Assembly: GCA_051652645.1 (NCBI GenBank)
Contig: JBOFUP010000036.1
Location: 5,519 to 69,518, forward strand
Source of the DNA: UBA7332 sp051652645
Lineage (GTDB): Bacteria > Bacteroidota > Bacteroidia > Bacteroidales > UBA7332
Direction: 5' to 3'
Length of the DNA stretch: 64,000 nucleotides
In this document: positions 8,724 to 17,673 of the stretch, piece after piece
How the letters are laid out: every line of letters starts with the position of its first letter
Numbering within the stretch: the first letter of the stretch is position 1
The notes under the pieces: generated by a model
Databases searched by the model: none
Told to the model about the DNA's origin: nothing
The model's input: the letters and a program-made list of their open reading frames with translations, nothing else
Translations under genes and position numbers: made by a program

Positions 8724-9268
8724 GAAACAAAATAATAGAAGACAACGTAGTCGTAGTAAACAGTGATGATATAGTCGTTTCACTTTGTCCAAAAACGGAA
8801 GCACACAAGAGAGGTGTTCTTCACAGAGCTGTATCTGTTTTTGTAATAAATAGCAATGGAGAATGGCTTATACAGAGAAGAGCACTCGAGAAATACCACT
8901 CACCTGGATTATGGAGTAATACCTGTTGCACTCACCCCCTTCCTGATGAGAGCTACCATTCTGCTGCATTAAGAGCTTTAAAAAAAGAGATGGGAATGTA
9001 TTGTGAAATCAATTACCTGTTTGATTTCATCTATAAAGCCAAACTTGAAGGAGACATGATAGAGCATGAGCTTGATCACCTTTTCATTGGTTTTAGTGAT
9101 AAGTTACCTATAGTAAATACAGATGAGGTTTGTGAATATAGATATATACATCCCGATGAGTTAAGATCGTCAATAATAAGCTCTCCTGAGATCTATACTG
9201 AGTGGTTCAAAATAGTATTTGAAAGAGTTTATAAAGAACTATTACTAACTCCACAAATGAAGGTATGA
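8720..9268 (+). CDS. idi: Isopentenyl-diphosphate delta-isomerase, type 1
   Basis: Interconverts IPP and DMAPP, the isoprene building blocks for the pathway. The 182-residue Nudix-fold protein has the catalytic cysteine in WSNTCCTHP (C70, before THP) and the catalytic acid in HELDH (E117). The Nudix-type helix LRALKKEMG follows at 84-92. It overlaps crtB and the next gene by 4 bases each, so translation is coupled. Having idi inside the operon suggests that precursor supply is raised together with pigment synthesis. Confidence 0.95.
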   Translation: MRNKIIEDNVVVVNSDDIVVSLCPKTEAHKRGVLHRAVSVFVINSNGEWLIQRRALEKYHSPGLWSNTCCTHPLPDESYHSAALRALKKEMGMYCEINYLFDFIYKAKLEGDMIEHELDHLFIGFSDKLPIVNTDEVCEYRYIHPDELRSSIISSPEIYTEWFKIVFERVYKELLLTPQMKV

Positions 9269-9924
9269 TAAGAGTTGAGATCACAAAAAGAAAAAAGGTT
9301 AGATATTCAATATTAGCAGCGATAACTCTTTGTATATACGTTATGGGAGTTATTACAATTGCTGATACAGAGCAAAGAGAGTTTGCACTAAGTGTAACTC
9401 CTTTTGCTCTAATATTATCAATTACAGCTCTACTTTTTTTCAGAGAGAAGAGATACACTACTCGAACCCTTGTCGTTTACTCATCAATAGTCTTAATTTC
9501 ATGGGCACTAGAAGCTATAGGGGTTAATAGTGGTATAATATTTGGGGAGTATGAATATGGCAACTCTCTTGGAGTGTCTATTATTGGAACTCCTATCCTA
9601 ATCGGATTCAATTGGCTATTCCTTGTCGTTATTTCTCAAAGCATCACCTATTCACTTAAACTAAAGGGAGCTATAGCAATCATATCCTCCTCGTTACTCA
9701 TGGTATACTATGACACTCTATTAGAAGAGGTCGCTCCTTTAATGGATATGTGGAGGTTTTCGCTCCCTGTAGTACCAATAAACAACTACATCGGTTGGTT
9801 TGTAATTTCTCTTATCTTGAATACCATATCCTACAAATTAGATAGAGAAGAGGGCAATTTTATGGCATTACCTCTTCTTATACTGCAGATCTTACTATTT
9901 ATTTCTATCATCTTTATTTTATGA
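9265..9924 (+). CDS. CruF-like carotenoid biosynthesis membrane protein (DUF422)
   Basis: A 219-residue integral membrane protein with about seven hydrophobic segments. The block from SWALEAIGVNSG (79-90) through IIFGEYEYGNSLG to IIGTPILIGFNW (106-117) is the signature of the DUF422/CruF family. Known members add water to the psi end of acyclic or monocyclic carotenoids, creating the hydroxyl later glycosylated. Its position between idi and an acyltransferase plus glycosyltransferase supports that role. The family also contains members of other function, so the hydratase reaction is inferred. Confidence 0.8.
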   Translation: MIRVEITKRKKVRYSILAAITLCIYVMGVITIADTEQREFALSVTPFALILSITALLFFREKRYTTRTLVVYSSIVLISWALEAIGVNSGIIFGEYEYGNSLGVSIIGTPILIGFNWLFLVVISQSITYSLKLKGAIAIISSSLLMVYYDTLLEEVAPLMDMWRFSLPVVPINNYIGWFVISLILNTISYKLDREEGNFMALPLLILQILLFISIIFIL

Positions 9925-10535
9925 TACTAGAGAAGATATCTTTATGGTTTTGGCAATACTACTCTAAAATTGCTATCAAACTATTTTTCAGATCATTTGA
10001 TCATGTATACCTAGGAGATTTTAATAAGAGTGACAACTCCATCCTTATGATCTCAAATCATACTGGATGGTGGGATGGGTTCTGGAACTTACATTACATA
10101 CGATTCACGCTTAAACGACCATTCAACGTCGCTGTGTCTGAAAAAGTTCTTTCAGAACAACCTCAATTCAGACTCCTAGGGTTTGTTCCTCTTGGATCCT
10201 CAGTTGCTAAACTAAAAAAATCGATTTACAAGTTAGAGGAGATTTTGATGAAGCGAAAGAATCTTTTACTAATATACCCACAAGGTAAACTCACATCCAC
10301 GTATGAAGAGAGTTTTACCTTTGGTCCATTAGCTGAACGTTTACTGCACAAAAGTAAGGCTCAGTTATCTATGGCTGCTTATTTTGTTGAGTATGGAGCC
10401 TATCCACGGCCAACAGTCTCTGGATACTATAAGAATATTAATTATGAAGATCTACAAGATAAGTCGATTGAAAAGTTATACAACAGTTTCTACAGTGAAG
10501 CTCTAAATAAACATATAGACAGATTTTCAGAATGA
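9921..10535 (+). CDS. PlsC-type acyltransferase, probably acylating the carotenoid glycoside
   Basis: A 204-residue member of the 1-acylglycerol-3-phosphate acyltransferase fold. The catalytic H-x4-D motif is NHTGWWD (H47, D52), and a second block at 119-123 (YPQGK) corresponds to the usual FPEG motif. It overlaps its neighbours by 4 bases on both sides, the next being a glycosyltransferase. In staphyloxanthin-type pathways a glycosyltransferase and an acyltransferase together make a glycosyl ester, and the same job is inferred here. A general phospholipid acyltransferase is the alternative, but the operon position argues against it. Confidence 0.8.
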   Translation: MILEKISLWFWQYYSKIAIKLFFRSFDHVYLGDFNKSDNSILMISNHTGWWDGFWNLHYIRFTLKRPFNVAVSEKVLSEQPQFRLLGFVPLGSSVAKLKKSIYKLEEILMKRKNLLLIYPQGKLTSTYEESFTFGPLAERLLHKSKAQLSMAAYFVEYGAYPRPTVSGYYKNINYEDLQDKSIEKLYNSFYSEALNKHIDRFSE

Positions 10536-11632
10536 TAATAGAGTATACAGTAATACTAATTGTAGTACTCTTAACTACAATATGGCTTATAACAATAACT
10601 AACCTGATATTCCCCGAAATACTTCCGCAAAGTAGTATAAGAAGTAGAGAAGATGAGGTATCTATTCTTATACCCGCACGAAACGAGGCCAAGCGAATAG
10701 GTAATCTTCTTGAATCACTCTTAAGTATAAGATCAGCTATAGGGGAAATAATTATATGCGACGACCACTCTGAAGATGAAACATCAGAGATAGTAAAGAA
10801 ATATGCAGAGAAAGACAATAGGATAATATTGATTCAATCAGCTGAACTACCAAAAGATTGGCGAGGGAAGAGTTGGGCTTGTCATCAACTAAGTAAAGTT
10901 GGGTCAAAAAAGTATCTTTTATTTCTAGATGCTGACGTTACCCTAAAGGGAGATATTATAGATCGCTCTTTAGATTTTATTGAGAAGAATAACCTTAAAC
11001 TGCTATCTATATTTCCTCATCAAAACATCAATAGTATAGGGGTTAGGTCAGTAGTTCCTATAATGAATACTATCCTTCTTTCCCTTTTGGTGTTAAGAGC
11101 AGTCAGGCTTATCCCCTTCTTCAAATCAATCTCAGCAGCTAACGGTCAGTTTATGCTATTCAGAAGAGAGACATATTACCAATATATGCCACATTATCAA
11201 AGTCGGGCTGCTATATCTGAAGACATTTTCATATCCAGATACCTGAAATCAAAGGGTGAGAGAGTTGCCTGTATCTCTCACGATTGGGGTGTCACATGTT
11301 CTATGTACGAGAACTACAGAGAAAGCTGTCAGGGATTCTCCAAGAATATAACCACCCTATTTCTTAATTCTAGGCTTTTTGCCTCTATAATTATATTTAT
11401 TTGGGGAGCTTCAATACCTTTACTTATATCATATGGAGGTGTTGGGCTTTCTCTATTAGCCACTTTTATGATCTCAACAATATGGTTATCCATAGGTTAT
11501 ATCAGTGGGTGGAATCCAATAACAAACCTACTCTGTTACCCTCTTCATATTTCAAACTCCATATACATACTACTATTATCAATCTACAATGATATTACCA
11601 ATAACCAACAGTGGAAAGGAAGGAAATTATGA
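10532..11632 (+). CDS. Family 2 glycosyltransferase, CruG/CrtQ-like
   Basis: A membrane-anchored GT2 enzyme of 366 residues. An N-terminal helix (about 5-28) precedes the GT-A domain, with VSILIPARNEAKRIG (43-57), ICDDHSEDET and the metal-binding FLDADV (131-136). The KSWACHQL stretch (113-120) is typical of carotenoid glycosyltransferases of the CruG/CrtQ type. Two or more C-terminal helices (about 280-345) follow. It probably adds a sugar to the hydroxyl made by the CruF-like protein. The sugar donor cannot be predicted. Confidence 0.82.
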   Translation: MIIEYTVILIVVLLTTIWLITITNLIFPEILPQSSIRSREDEVSILIPARNEAKRIGNLLESLLSIRSAIGEIIICDDHSEDETSEIVKKYAEKDNRIILIQSAELPKDWRGKSWACHQLSKVGSKKYLLFLDADVTLKGDIIDRSLDFIEKNNLKLLSIFPHQNINSIGVRSVVPIMNTILLSLLVLRAVRLIPFFKSISAANGQFMLFRRETYYQYMPHYQSRAAISEDIFISRYLKSKGERVACISHDWGVTCSMYENYRESCQGFSKNITTLFLNSRLFASIIIFIWGASIPLLISYGGVGLSLLATFMISTIWLSIGYISGWNPITNLLCYPLHISNSIYILLLSIYNDITNNQQWKGRKL

Positions 11633-12333
11633 GACATAGCTGCATTATATTAATGCTTATATTTTGGGAACTATCATGGTCATCAACTCCTCAAGATAGA
11701 CTTTATAGCAGTTTCGTTGATGACAACATATCATCTTGGAAAACTGTGATTGATTCTCTTCAAAAGGATAAGTCTGATAACGATAACCTCATAACAATTA
11801 TAGATGCTCAATATGGATATATAGCTTGGGCTATCTCAGAGGGTATAAAACGTGATGCTGAGCATTATATATCTCTAATGGAGAACAATCTCAAAAAATT
11901 AGAACAGACAGGAGGAAAAAGTGCCGAGCTTTATGCCTATCGAGGGGCATTAATGAGCTATAAATTGGGATTATCAAAATGGAAAGCTCCTGTATTAGGA
12001 CCTAAAATACTAGAAGAGATAAATAAAGCACTTGAAATATCACCTAACAATACTCTAGCTCTTAATCTTAAAGCTAATTCCCTATACTATAGGCCATCTG
12101 TTTTTGGAGGAGACAAGAATGAGGCACTTAAGATATATCTTAAATGCGAAAAGATAATGCAAGAGTATAGAATGGATTGGAAATATATAACTCTCCTTAT
12201 TACAATGGCCCAACTCTATGAGTCATTAGACAACAAAACTAAAGCTATCGAATATTGCAACAAGATCCTTAAAATAGAACCTAATTTCAAATGGGTAAAG
12301 AACGTATATCTACCCAAATTAACATCCAAATAA
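11629..12333 (+). CDS. Exported TPR protein of the carotenoid operon, function unknown
   Basis: A 234-residue protein with an N-terminal hydrophobic signal-like segment (about 4-18) and then helical tetratricopeptide-like repeats. The clearest are around ILEEINKALEISPNNTLALNLKA and YESLDNKTKAIEYCNKILKIEP. No catalytic motif is visible. The start is the ATG at 11629, which overlaps the glycosyltransferase stop as ATGA; a start at 11611 is possible but less fitting. It ends 8 bases before crtI. The coupling suggests a part in pigment assembly, membrane delivery or scaffolding, but this is inference only. Confidence 0.75.
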   Translation: MRHSCIILMLIFWELSWSSTPQDRLYSSFVDDNISSWKTVIDSLQKDKSDNDNLITIIDAQYGYIAWAISEGIKRDAEHYISLMENNLKKLEQTGGKSAELYAYRGALMSYKLGLSKWKAPVLGPKILEEINKALEISPNNTLALNLKANSLYYRPSVFGGDKNEALKIYLKCEKIMQEYRMDWKYITLLITMAQLYESLDNKTKAIEYCNKILKIEPNFKWVKNVYLPKLTSK

Positions 12334-12341
12334 GAAGAATT

Positions 12342-13835
12342 ATGAATAAAAACAGTGAGAATATAGTAGTCATTGGAGCTGGTATTGGTGGCCTTGCTAC
12401 TGCACTTAGACTAAGTAAGGATGGACACAATGTTACTATATTAGAGAAAAACTCAAAAGCTGGTGGACGGTTAAATAGAATAGAAAAAGGTGGGTGGAGA
12501 TTTGATACTGGTCCAAGCTTTTTCAGTATGTCTTATGAATTCAAAGAGTTCTTTGATTCACTAGGTGAAGATTTCCCTTTCGAGTTTGACCCTGTTGACC
12601 CTCTATATACTGTCACATTCAGAGGGAGTGATAGGAAGTTCACTCTATACAGAGACATAAAAAAATTAGCCAAAGAGTTTGAGGGTATAGAAGAAAATTT
12701 TGAGGATAAGATGAATAGATACCTAGAGCATGGAGGCAAATTATTTCACGGCACCATAGAAAAGGTAGTTAAACAGAACTTTGACAGCAAGATAGACTAT
12801 ATAGTTAAACTGATGGGAGTTGATCCTAAGCTAGCACTAACTCTCTTATCGAACTTCTGGGAACATGCATGCAAATATTTTGAATCTAACGAAGCTAGAG
12901 AGATTGTTTCACTTGTATCATTCTTCCTAGGATCTACTCCATTTGACACAAACTCGATATATTCACTCCTATCGTATACTGAGTTTGTTCATGATGGTTA
13001 CTTCAACGTTCGAGGAGGCATGTATGAGATTGTTAATGGCATGGTGAAACTAGCCGAAAAAAGGGGTATTAACATTATATACAACTGTGAGATCGTAGAA
13101 GTAGTGGAAAAAAGTGGACAAGTAAAGGGTATATTTGACCGCACAGGCAAGCTACACAAGGGTGACATCTTTGTAGTAAATGCTGACGCTGCTCTTTTTC
13201 GCGGACAGATCCTTAAGCGCAATAATTATTCCGAGGAGAAACTATCTAAAATGAAGTGGACTATGGGTACACTAACAGTGTATGTCGGATTAGATTGTAA
13301 ACTCCCTGAGATAACACTTCACAACTACTATCTAGGTGATAACTTTGTTGAATACAGCCGAAGAGCACTAAATAGTGAAATATTAGATCAAAAACCATAC
13401 TTCTACGTCAATGCTCTCTCAAGACCAAATCCTGAGTGTGCTCCAGAAGGCTGCGAAGCTCTATTCTTTGTTGTCCCTGTCCCAGACCTCAGATACAAAA
13501 AAGATTGGTCAGATAAAGATCAGATCGTTGACTCAATTCTCGAAGAGTTTGGAAACAGGATAGGGCGTGACATTAGAAAAAACATAATCTTCAAAGAGGT
13601 CTACACTCCTACTGAATGGAGAGACCAATTCAATCTATACCAAGGCAGTGCTCTAGGACTGGCACACAATATTATGCAAGTTGGTGGATTCAGACCGAGC
13701 AATTTCGACGAAAAGCTTGATAATCTTTTCTATGTGGGAGCATCTACAGCACCTGGTACGGGAATACCTATGGCTATTATCAGTTCTAAGCTTACCACTG
13801 AGCGAGTTATAAATTATATCACCAGTACTAAATAG
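12342..13835 (+). CDS. crtI: CrtI-type phytoene desaturase
   Basis: An FAD-dependent desaturase that converts phytoene stepwise to coloured carotenes. The 497-residue product has the N-terminal dinucleotide fold GAGIGGLATALRL (12-24), then the EKNSKAGGR motif (35-43). Its C-terminal signature FYVGASTAPGTGIPMAI is diagnostic of bacterial carotenoid desaturases. An upstream in-frame start at 12291 would lie inside the TPR gene, so the ATG at 12342 is chosen. It is the last gene of the operon. CrtN-, CrtP- and CrtI-type activities share this fold, so the number of steps is not determined. Confidence 0.92.
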   Translation: MNKNSENIVVIGAGIGGLATALRLSKDGHNVTILEKNSKAGGRLNRIEKGGWRFDTGPSFFSMSYEFKEFFDSLGEDFPFEFDPVDPLYTVTFRGSDRKFTLYRDIKKLAKEFEGIEENFEDKMNRYLEHGGKLFHGTIEKVVKQNFDSKIDYIVKLMGVDPKLALTLLSNFWEHACKYFESNEAREIVSLVSFFLGSTPFDTNSIYSLLSYTEFVHDGYFNVRGGMYEIVNGMVKLAEKRGINIIYNCEIVEVVEKSGQVKGIFDRTGKLHKGDIFVVNADAALFRGQILKRNNYSEEKLSKMKWTMGTLTVYVGLDCKLPEITLHNYYLGDNFVEYSRRALNSEILDQKPYFYVNALSRPNPECAPEGCEALFFVVPVPDLRYKKDWSDKDQIVDSILEEFGNRIGRDIRKNIIFKEVYTPTEWRDQFNLYQGSALGLAHNIMQVGGFRPSNFDEKLDNLFYVGASTAPGTGIPMAIISSKLTTERVINYITSTK

Positions 13836-13889
13836 CAACAATCGTATAACAGAACATTAACCTCATCACCTATCTTATTGAATAATTAA

Positions 13890-13897
13890 TATCTTTG
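13890..13897 (+). promoter_or_regulatory. -7 promoter element before the C_GCAxxG protein gene
   Basis: TATCTTTG fits TAnnTTTG. The start would be near 13904, just upstream of the ATG at 13919. No -33 TTTG is visible at the standard distance. Confidence 0.45.
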
Positions 13898-13918
13898 TTC
13901 AATAACACTAACGTAGGG

Positions 13919-14398
13919 ATGAATATGAATGTAAATGTAGAGGAAAAAGTAAAAAGAGCCGTTGAACTATTCAATGAAGGATACAACTGCTCACAAGCAG
14001 TGCTACTTGCATACTCTGATCTATATGGATTAGACTGCAAGATAGCTAAATCTATTTCGCACTCTTTCGGTGGAGGAGTTGGTAGGATGAGAGAAATGTG
14101 TGGTGCAATTAGTGGCCTTTCTATGCTTATTGGACTTGAGTTTCCTGTTGAGGATCCAACAGATATGGAAGCCAGAGCGAACAATTATGCCCAAGTACAA
14201 AAAGCGTTAACCCTCTTCAAGGAAAAACACCAAACAATAATCTGTCGCGAACTACTAAAGTCTCTTAAACCAAGTAATGACCCAATACCCACAGAGCGTA
14301 GTGAGTACTACTACTCTATTAGACCCTGTGGTAGGTTCGTTGAAGATGCTGCTAGGATATTTGGAAATATGATCAATGATAGGAATTCTAACTTTTAG
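13919..14398 (+). CDS. C_GCAxxG_C_C family protein, probable redox protein
   Basis: A 159-residue cytoplasmic protein of the Cys-rich family named for its C-GCAxxG-C-C pattern. Visible elements are YNCSQAVLLAY (C24), the CGAISG core (C61), and further cysteines in ICREL and RPCGRF. Members often sit near redox enzymes and are thought to bind iron or undergo thiol chemistry, but no activity is established. The start is ATG 13919; the TTG at 13895 overlaps the -7 element. The next gene follows after 36 bases, with a hairpin over this gene's stop codon. Confidence 0.82.
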   Translation: MNMNVNVEEKVKRAVELFNEGYNCSQAVLLAYSDLYGLDCKIAKSISHSFGGGVGRMREMCGAISGLSMLIGLEFPVEDPTDMEARANNYAQVQKALTLFKEKHQTIICRELLKSLKPSNDPIPTERSEYYYSIRPCGRFVEDAARIFGNMINDRNSNF

Positions 14399-14417
14399 CC
14401 TAATGCACTAGGCTAAA
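14394..14417. repeat. Hairpin spanning the stop codon of the C_GCAxxG gene
   Basis: TTTAGCCTA and TAGGCTAAA form a 9-bp stem over a 6-base loop. On the plus strand it is followed by A rather than T, so it is not a normal terminator for the gene it ends. It may affect RNA stability or readthrough into the hydrolase gene. Confidence 0.5.
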
Positions 14418-14434
14418 AAACTCTATTATATTCT

Positions 14435-15802
14435 ATGAAAAAGAGAACTCTACTTTTCGCTATGGGTTTAGGAATAGCTCTTTCAAACTACTCCCAAACA
14501 ATTGATGGTTCATGGAAAGGCAAACTAAAGCTTGGAGCTCAAGAGCTTAATATTGTTTTCAACTTAAAGAGAGTGGATAATGGTGGATATTCTTGCTCTA
14601 TGGATAGCCCGGACCAAGGAGCTAAAGGAATCCCTGCGGTAGCTAACCTAATCGATGGTGATTCTATTAATATTGATATCCCAATGATTAAAGCTAACTA
14701 TGGAGGTAAGATAACAGATAAAAGTATCAAAGGTAGATTTGTTCAATCTGGAATGACATTTAATCTAGACCTATCCCCTGGTGAGTTAGTTAGGAATAGG
14801 CCTCAAACTCCTACCCCCCCATTCAACTACAAAACCCAAGAAGTAAGCTTTGAGAATAAAGAGGATAAAGTAATACTAAGTGGAACCCTAACCTACCCTA
14901 CAAATTACAATGAAAACAACAAGGAGAATACTCCCGTTGTTTTACTGATAACTGGTAGTGGCAGTCAAAACCGGGATCAAGAACTCTTCGAACACAAGCC
15001 TTTCCTTGTCCTTGCAGATTATCTAGCACAACATGGTGTGGCATCACTTAGATATGATGACAGAGGTATTGGTAAATCAACTGGGGATCCCAATACGATA
15101 ACCATAATGAGTAATTATAGAGATGCGCAAGCAGGGATTAAACTACTTAAAGACCTTAAACACTTTGGTAAGATTGGTGTTATTGGACACAGTGAGGGTG
15201 GAACTCTAGCTTTTATGCTAGGCTCTCAAGAGAGTTTAGACTTTATAATATCTATGGCTGGAGCAGCAATAAGTGGAAAAGATATACTTATTGAGCAAAA
15301 CAGAGCTTTAATGAGTAGCTATCTTCCTCTACTGAAGGTAGAGGATTACTGCTCTGTATTAAGTGAAATACTGAGTACTAAATCTTCTAAAAAATCAATT
15401 CCTGATCCTTTAAAGCTAATAGATGATATATGCACACAGAAGAAAATTGAACTCTCTGAAGCATCTAAGACAAACCTATATGAGGTAGCTAAGATGAATA
15501 ATCCTTGGCTTGATAGTTTCATCAGCCTTGACCCATCAAGTTATATTTCAAAAATTAAGATGCCTCTATTTGCACTTGGCGGAACTAATGACAAGCAGGT
15601 TATAGCAGAAAGCAATCTTCTTGCTGTCAAGAGATTAGTTCCACATAATCCAAAGAACAAGATTAAGACATACGAAAACCTTAATCATCTATTTCAAAAC
15701 TCTAAGACTGGTGCCATATCAGAGTATTCTATTATAGAAGAGACTATCCTTCCTATTGTACTTGAGGACATAGCAAATTGGATTAATGAGTCCATTAAAT
15801 AG
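14435..15802 (+). CDS. Exported alpha/beta hydrolase (S33-like)
   Basis: A 455-residue secreted or periplasmic serine hydrolase. A signal peptide covers about 1-21. A beta-rich N-terminal domain (22-120) follows, then an alpha/beta hydrolase fold from about 140. The nucleophile elbow is GHSEGG (S253), the RYDDRGIGKSTG segment (207-217) is typical of this subgroup, and the acid and base are probably the Asp in GGTNDKQ and the His in LNHLFQ. Many Bacteroidota carry such proteins near peptidases or esterases. The substrate is unknown; both peptidase and esterase roles fit. Confidence 0.85.
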   Translation: MKKRTLLFAMGLGIALSNYSQTIDGSWKGKLKLGAQELNIVFNLKRVDNGGYSCSMDSPDQGAKGIPAVANLIDGDSINIDIPMIKANYGGKITDKSIKGRFVQSGMTFNLDLSPGELVRNRPQTPTPPFNYKTQEVSFENKEDKVILSGTLTYPTNYNENNKENTPVVLLITGSGSQNRDQELFEHKPFLVLADYLAQHGVASLRYDDRGIGKSTGDPNTITIMSNYRDAQAGIKLLKDLKHFGKIGVIGHSEGGTLAFMLGSQESLDFIISMAGAAISGKDILIEQNRALMSSYLPLLKVEDYCSVLSEILSTKSSKKSIPDPLKLIDDICTQKKIELSEASKTNLYEVAKMNNPWLDSFISLDPSSYISKIKMPLFALGGTNDKQVIAESNLLAVKRLVPHNPKNKIKTYENLNHLFQNSKTGAISEYSIIEETILPIVLEDIANWINESIK

Positions 15803-15827
15803 TATAAGACCAATACTATCATAAAGC

Positions 15828-15870
15828 AAAAGCGTTTCAAACTATATCACATATAGTTTGAAACGCTTTT
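15828..15870. terminator. Bidirectional terminator between hydrolase and nhaA
   Basis: Perfect 20-bp arms (AAAAGCGTTTCAAACTATAT and its complement) with a 3-base loop lie between two convergent genes. Each arm supplies a T-run for one direction. Confidence 0.9.
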
Positions 15871-15877
15871 CTTATTA

Positions 15878-17221
15878 CTACACCTCTTTAGGTAGACGCT
15901 TATTAAGATAGAGATAACCTAGAAGCCCAGATACTAATGAACCTAGAATAACACCTAGTTTTGCTTGATTTAATAGCTCCTCTCCCACTTGTGGCACATC
16001 GATATACGATAGGTTCGCAATGAAAAGAGAAACAGTAAAACCTACTCCTCCAAGAAGAGAAACACCAGCTATATGACTCCAATTTGCTGACTCCAACATA
16101 GGCGTAATTTTTAGCTTTACTGCAATATAGGTAAATGAGAAGATTCCAAAGAATTTTCCAATAAACAGGCCAACTAAGACTGGAAGAGTAACTCCAGATA
16201 CGAGATCTGCAGGGGTAAAGCCTGATAATATAACCCCTGCATTAGCAAATGCAAAAAGAGGCATTATTATATAATTTATCACAGAATGAAGGGAATCCTC
16301 CAAATCCTGAAGTGGACTAATAACCTTATCTGAAGCCGACTCAATCACCTTGAGCTTGTCTATCTGTTCATGTGTAAGGATTGCTCGTCCACCACTTCCC
16401 ATTAATCTCTCCTCTGGAAAGTGCTTTAGTTGATCTCGTATTGTATTTAAATAGTGCATAACATCAATACGAGGTTTGGCTGGAACAGTAAATGCAACTA
16501 GCACACCTGCAATAGTTGGGTGTATTCCAGATTCTAAGAACAACATCCAGAAGATAAATCCGAAAAAGATATAAAATAGCTTTGATGAAACTCCTCTTAA
16601 TCCTCCAATTAAAAGAACAAAGAACACAAACAATGCTGCAATAAGATAACTTGTCATAAGCTCCTTACTATAGAAGAGTGCAATCACAATAATTCCGCCA
16701 ATATCATCAGCTACGGCCAATGTAGTTAAGAATATCTTCAAACTTATTGGAACCCTATTTCCCAACATTACTAATATCCCCAGCGAAAAAGCTATATCAG
16801 TAGCCATAGGAATAGCACTACCTAGTGATGCTAATCCCGAATCTGCAAATAGTCTAAATAATCCTACTGGCACGACCATACCACCTATTGCTGCTATGAT
16901 AGGAAGTAATGCCTTTCTAAAAGAGGACAACTCCCCTACCAAGATCTCTCGCTTTATCTCCAACCCAACAGAGAAGAAGAAGACTGCCATTAGGGCATCA
17001 TTAATAAATTGAAGGAAAGTCATTGGATGACCATGATGTGAAAATAGAACCAATTCTCCAAGCTCTACTTTCAAGCTCTGTTGCCAGAAGGCTAAATACT
17101 CGCTCGAGTATCCACTGTTTGCCATGATTACTGCTAGGAGCGCTGCAATGATTAAAATTACACCACCATTTAGACGACTAATAAGTTTTTTACGAAATGA
17201 GAATCTGAAATTATACTCCAT
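15878..17221 (-). CDS. nhaA: Na+/H+ antiporter NhaA
   Basis: Inner-membrane antiporter exchanging internal Na+ for external H+. The 447-residue product has about 12 hydrophobic helices. The transport-site aspartates are present: D142 in MATDIAFSLG and D172-D173 in VADDIGG, matching E. coli D133, D163 and D164. The signatures FFFSVGLEIKRE (81-92) and GVGFTVSLFIANL are family-specific. An extended hydrophilic loop (about 260-300) separates the halves. It stands alone, convergent with the hydrolase gene. It suggests exposure to sodium or alkaline conditions. Confidence 0.96.
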   Translation of the reverse strand: MEYNFRFSFRKKLISRLNGGVILIIAALLAVIMANSGYSSEYLAFWQQSLKVELGELVLFSHHGHPMTFLQFINDALMAVFFFSVGLEIKREILVGELSSFRKALLPIIAAIGGMVVPVGLFRLFADSGLASLGSAIPMATDIAFSLGILVMLGNRVPISLKIFLTTLAVADDIGGIIVIALFYSKELMTSYLIAALFVFFVLLIGGLRGVSSKLFYIFFGFIFWMLFLESGIHPTIAGVLVAFTVPAKPRIDVMHYLNTIRDQLKHFPEERLMGSGGRAILTHEQIDKLKVIESASDKVISPLQDLEDSLHSVINYIIMPLFAFANAGVILSGFTPADLVSGVTLPVLVGLFIGKFFGIFSFTYIAVKLKITPMLESANWSHIAGVSLLGGVGFTVSLFIANLSYIDVPQVGEELLNQAKLGVILGSLVSGLLGYLYLNKRLPKEV

Positions 17222-17601
17222 TACCTTTTGTGATTTATGGCCACAAACTCTAATCAGGGGTCTATATATAGAACTCCTTCGATTATGACACGGTTAAAAT
17301 AGTTTTATTAAACCCAGCAAAGTAACAAGTTAGTTTTCACAAAATCAAAGTAATCATCTATAAATTATACATATTTAGCGCAGCGGGCTTAAACAACCCA
17401 CATTGCATTAATATAATCAAAAATACACCACTCAATCAATAATAAGCCTTATTAGTAAAATATGTCACCATTATGGTTTCAAAATGACTCAATTAACCTT
17501 AACGAGTTAACAAAAACACAAATTAACCCGAATTTAAGCACTGTCACACTATAGCAATAGTGATGTAATCTCATTGAACAATGATTGTAACATACCAGCC
17601 A
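17222..17601. other. Noncoding gap between nhaA and the phosphatase-SusCD locus
   Basis: About 380 AT-rich bases between divergent genes, expected to hold both promoters. A short inverted repeat, CACTAT-AGCA-ATAGTG, lies at 17547-17562, about 40 bases before the -7 element of the phosphatase gene, and might bind a regulator. No coding sequence is seen. Confidence 0.5.
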
Positions 17602-17609
17602 TACTTTTG
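17602..17609 (+). promoter_or_regulatory. -7 promoter element of the phosphatase-SusCD locus
   Basis: TACTTTTG fits TAnnTTTG. The start near 17616 gives a leader of about 58 bases before the ATG at 17674. The -33 position lacks TTTG, which is common for promoters needing an activator. Confidence 0.55.
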
Positions 17610-17673
17610 CAAACGTAATCAGCAAGAGTTTAAAGAGAGAATATTAAGACAGAAAACACTAATTAAATACGAA

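Noticed and set aside
14394..14417. Hairpin as terminator for the C_GCAxxG gene
   Set aside because: It is followed by A rather than T on the plus strand, so it was listed only as a hairpin.
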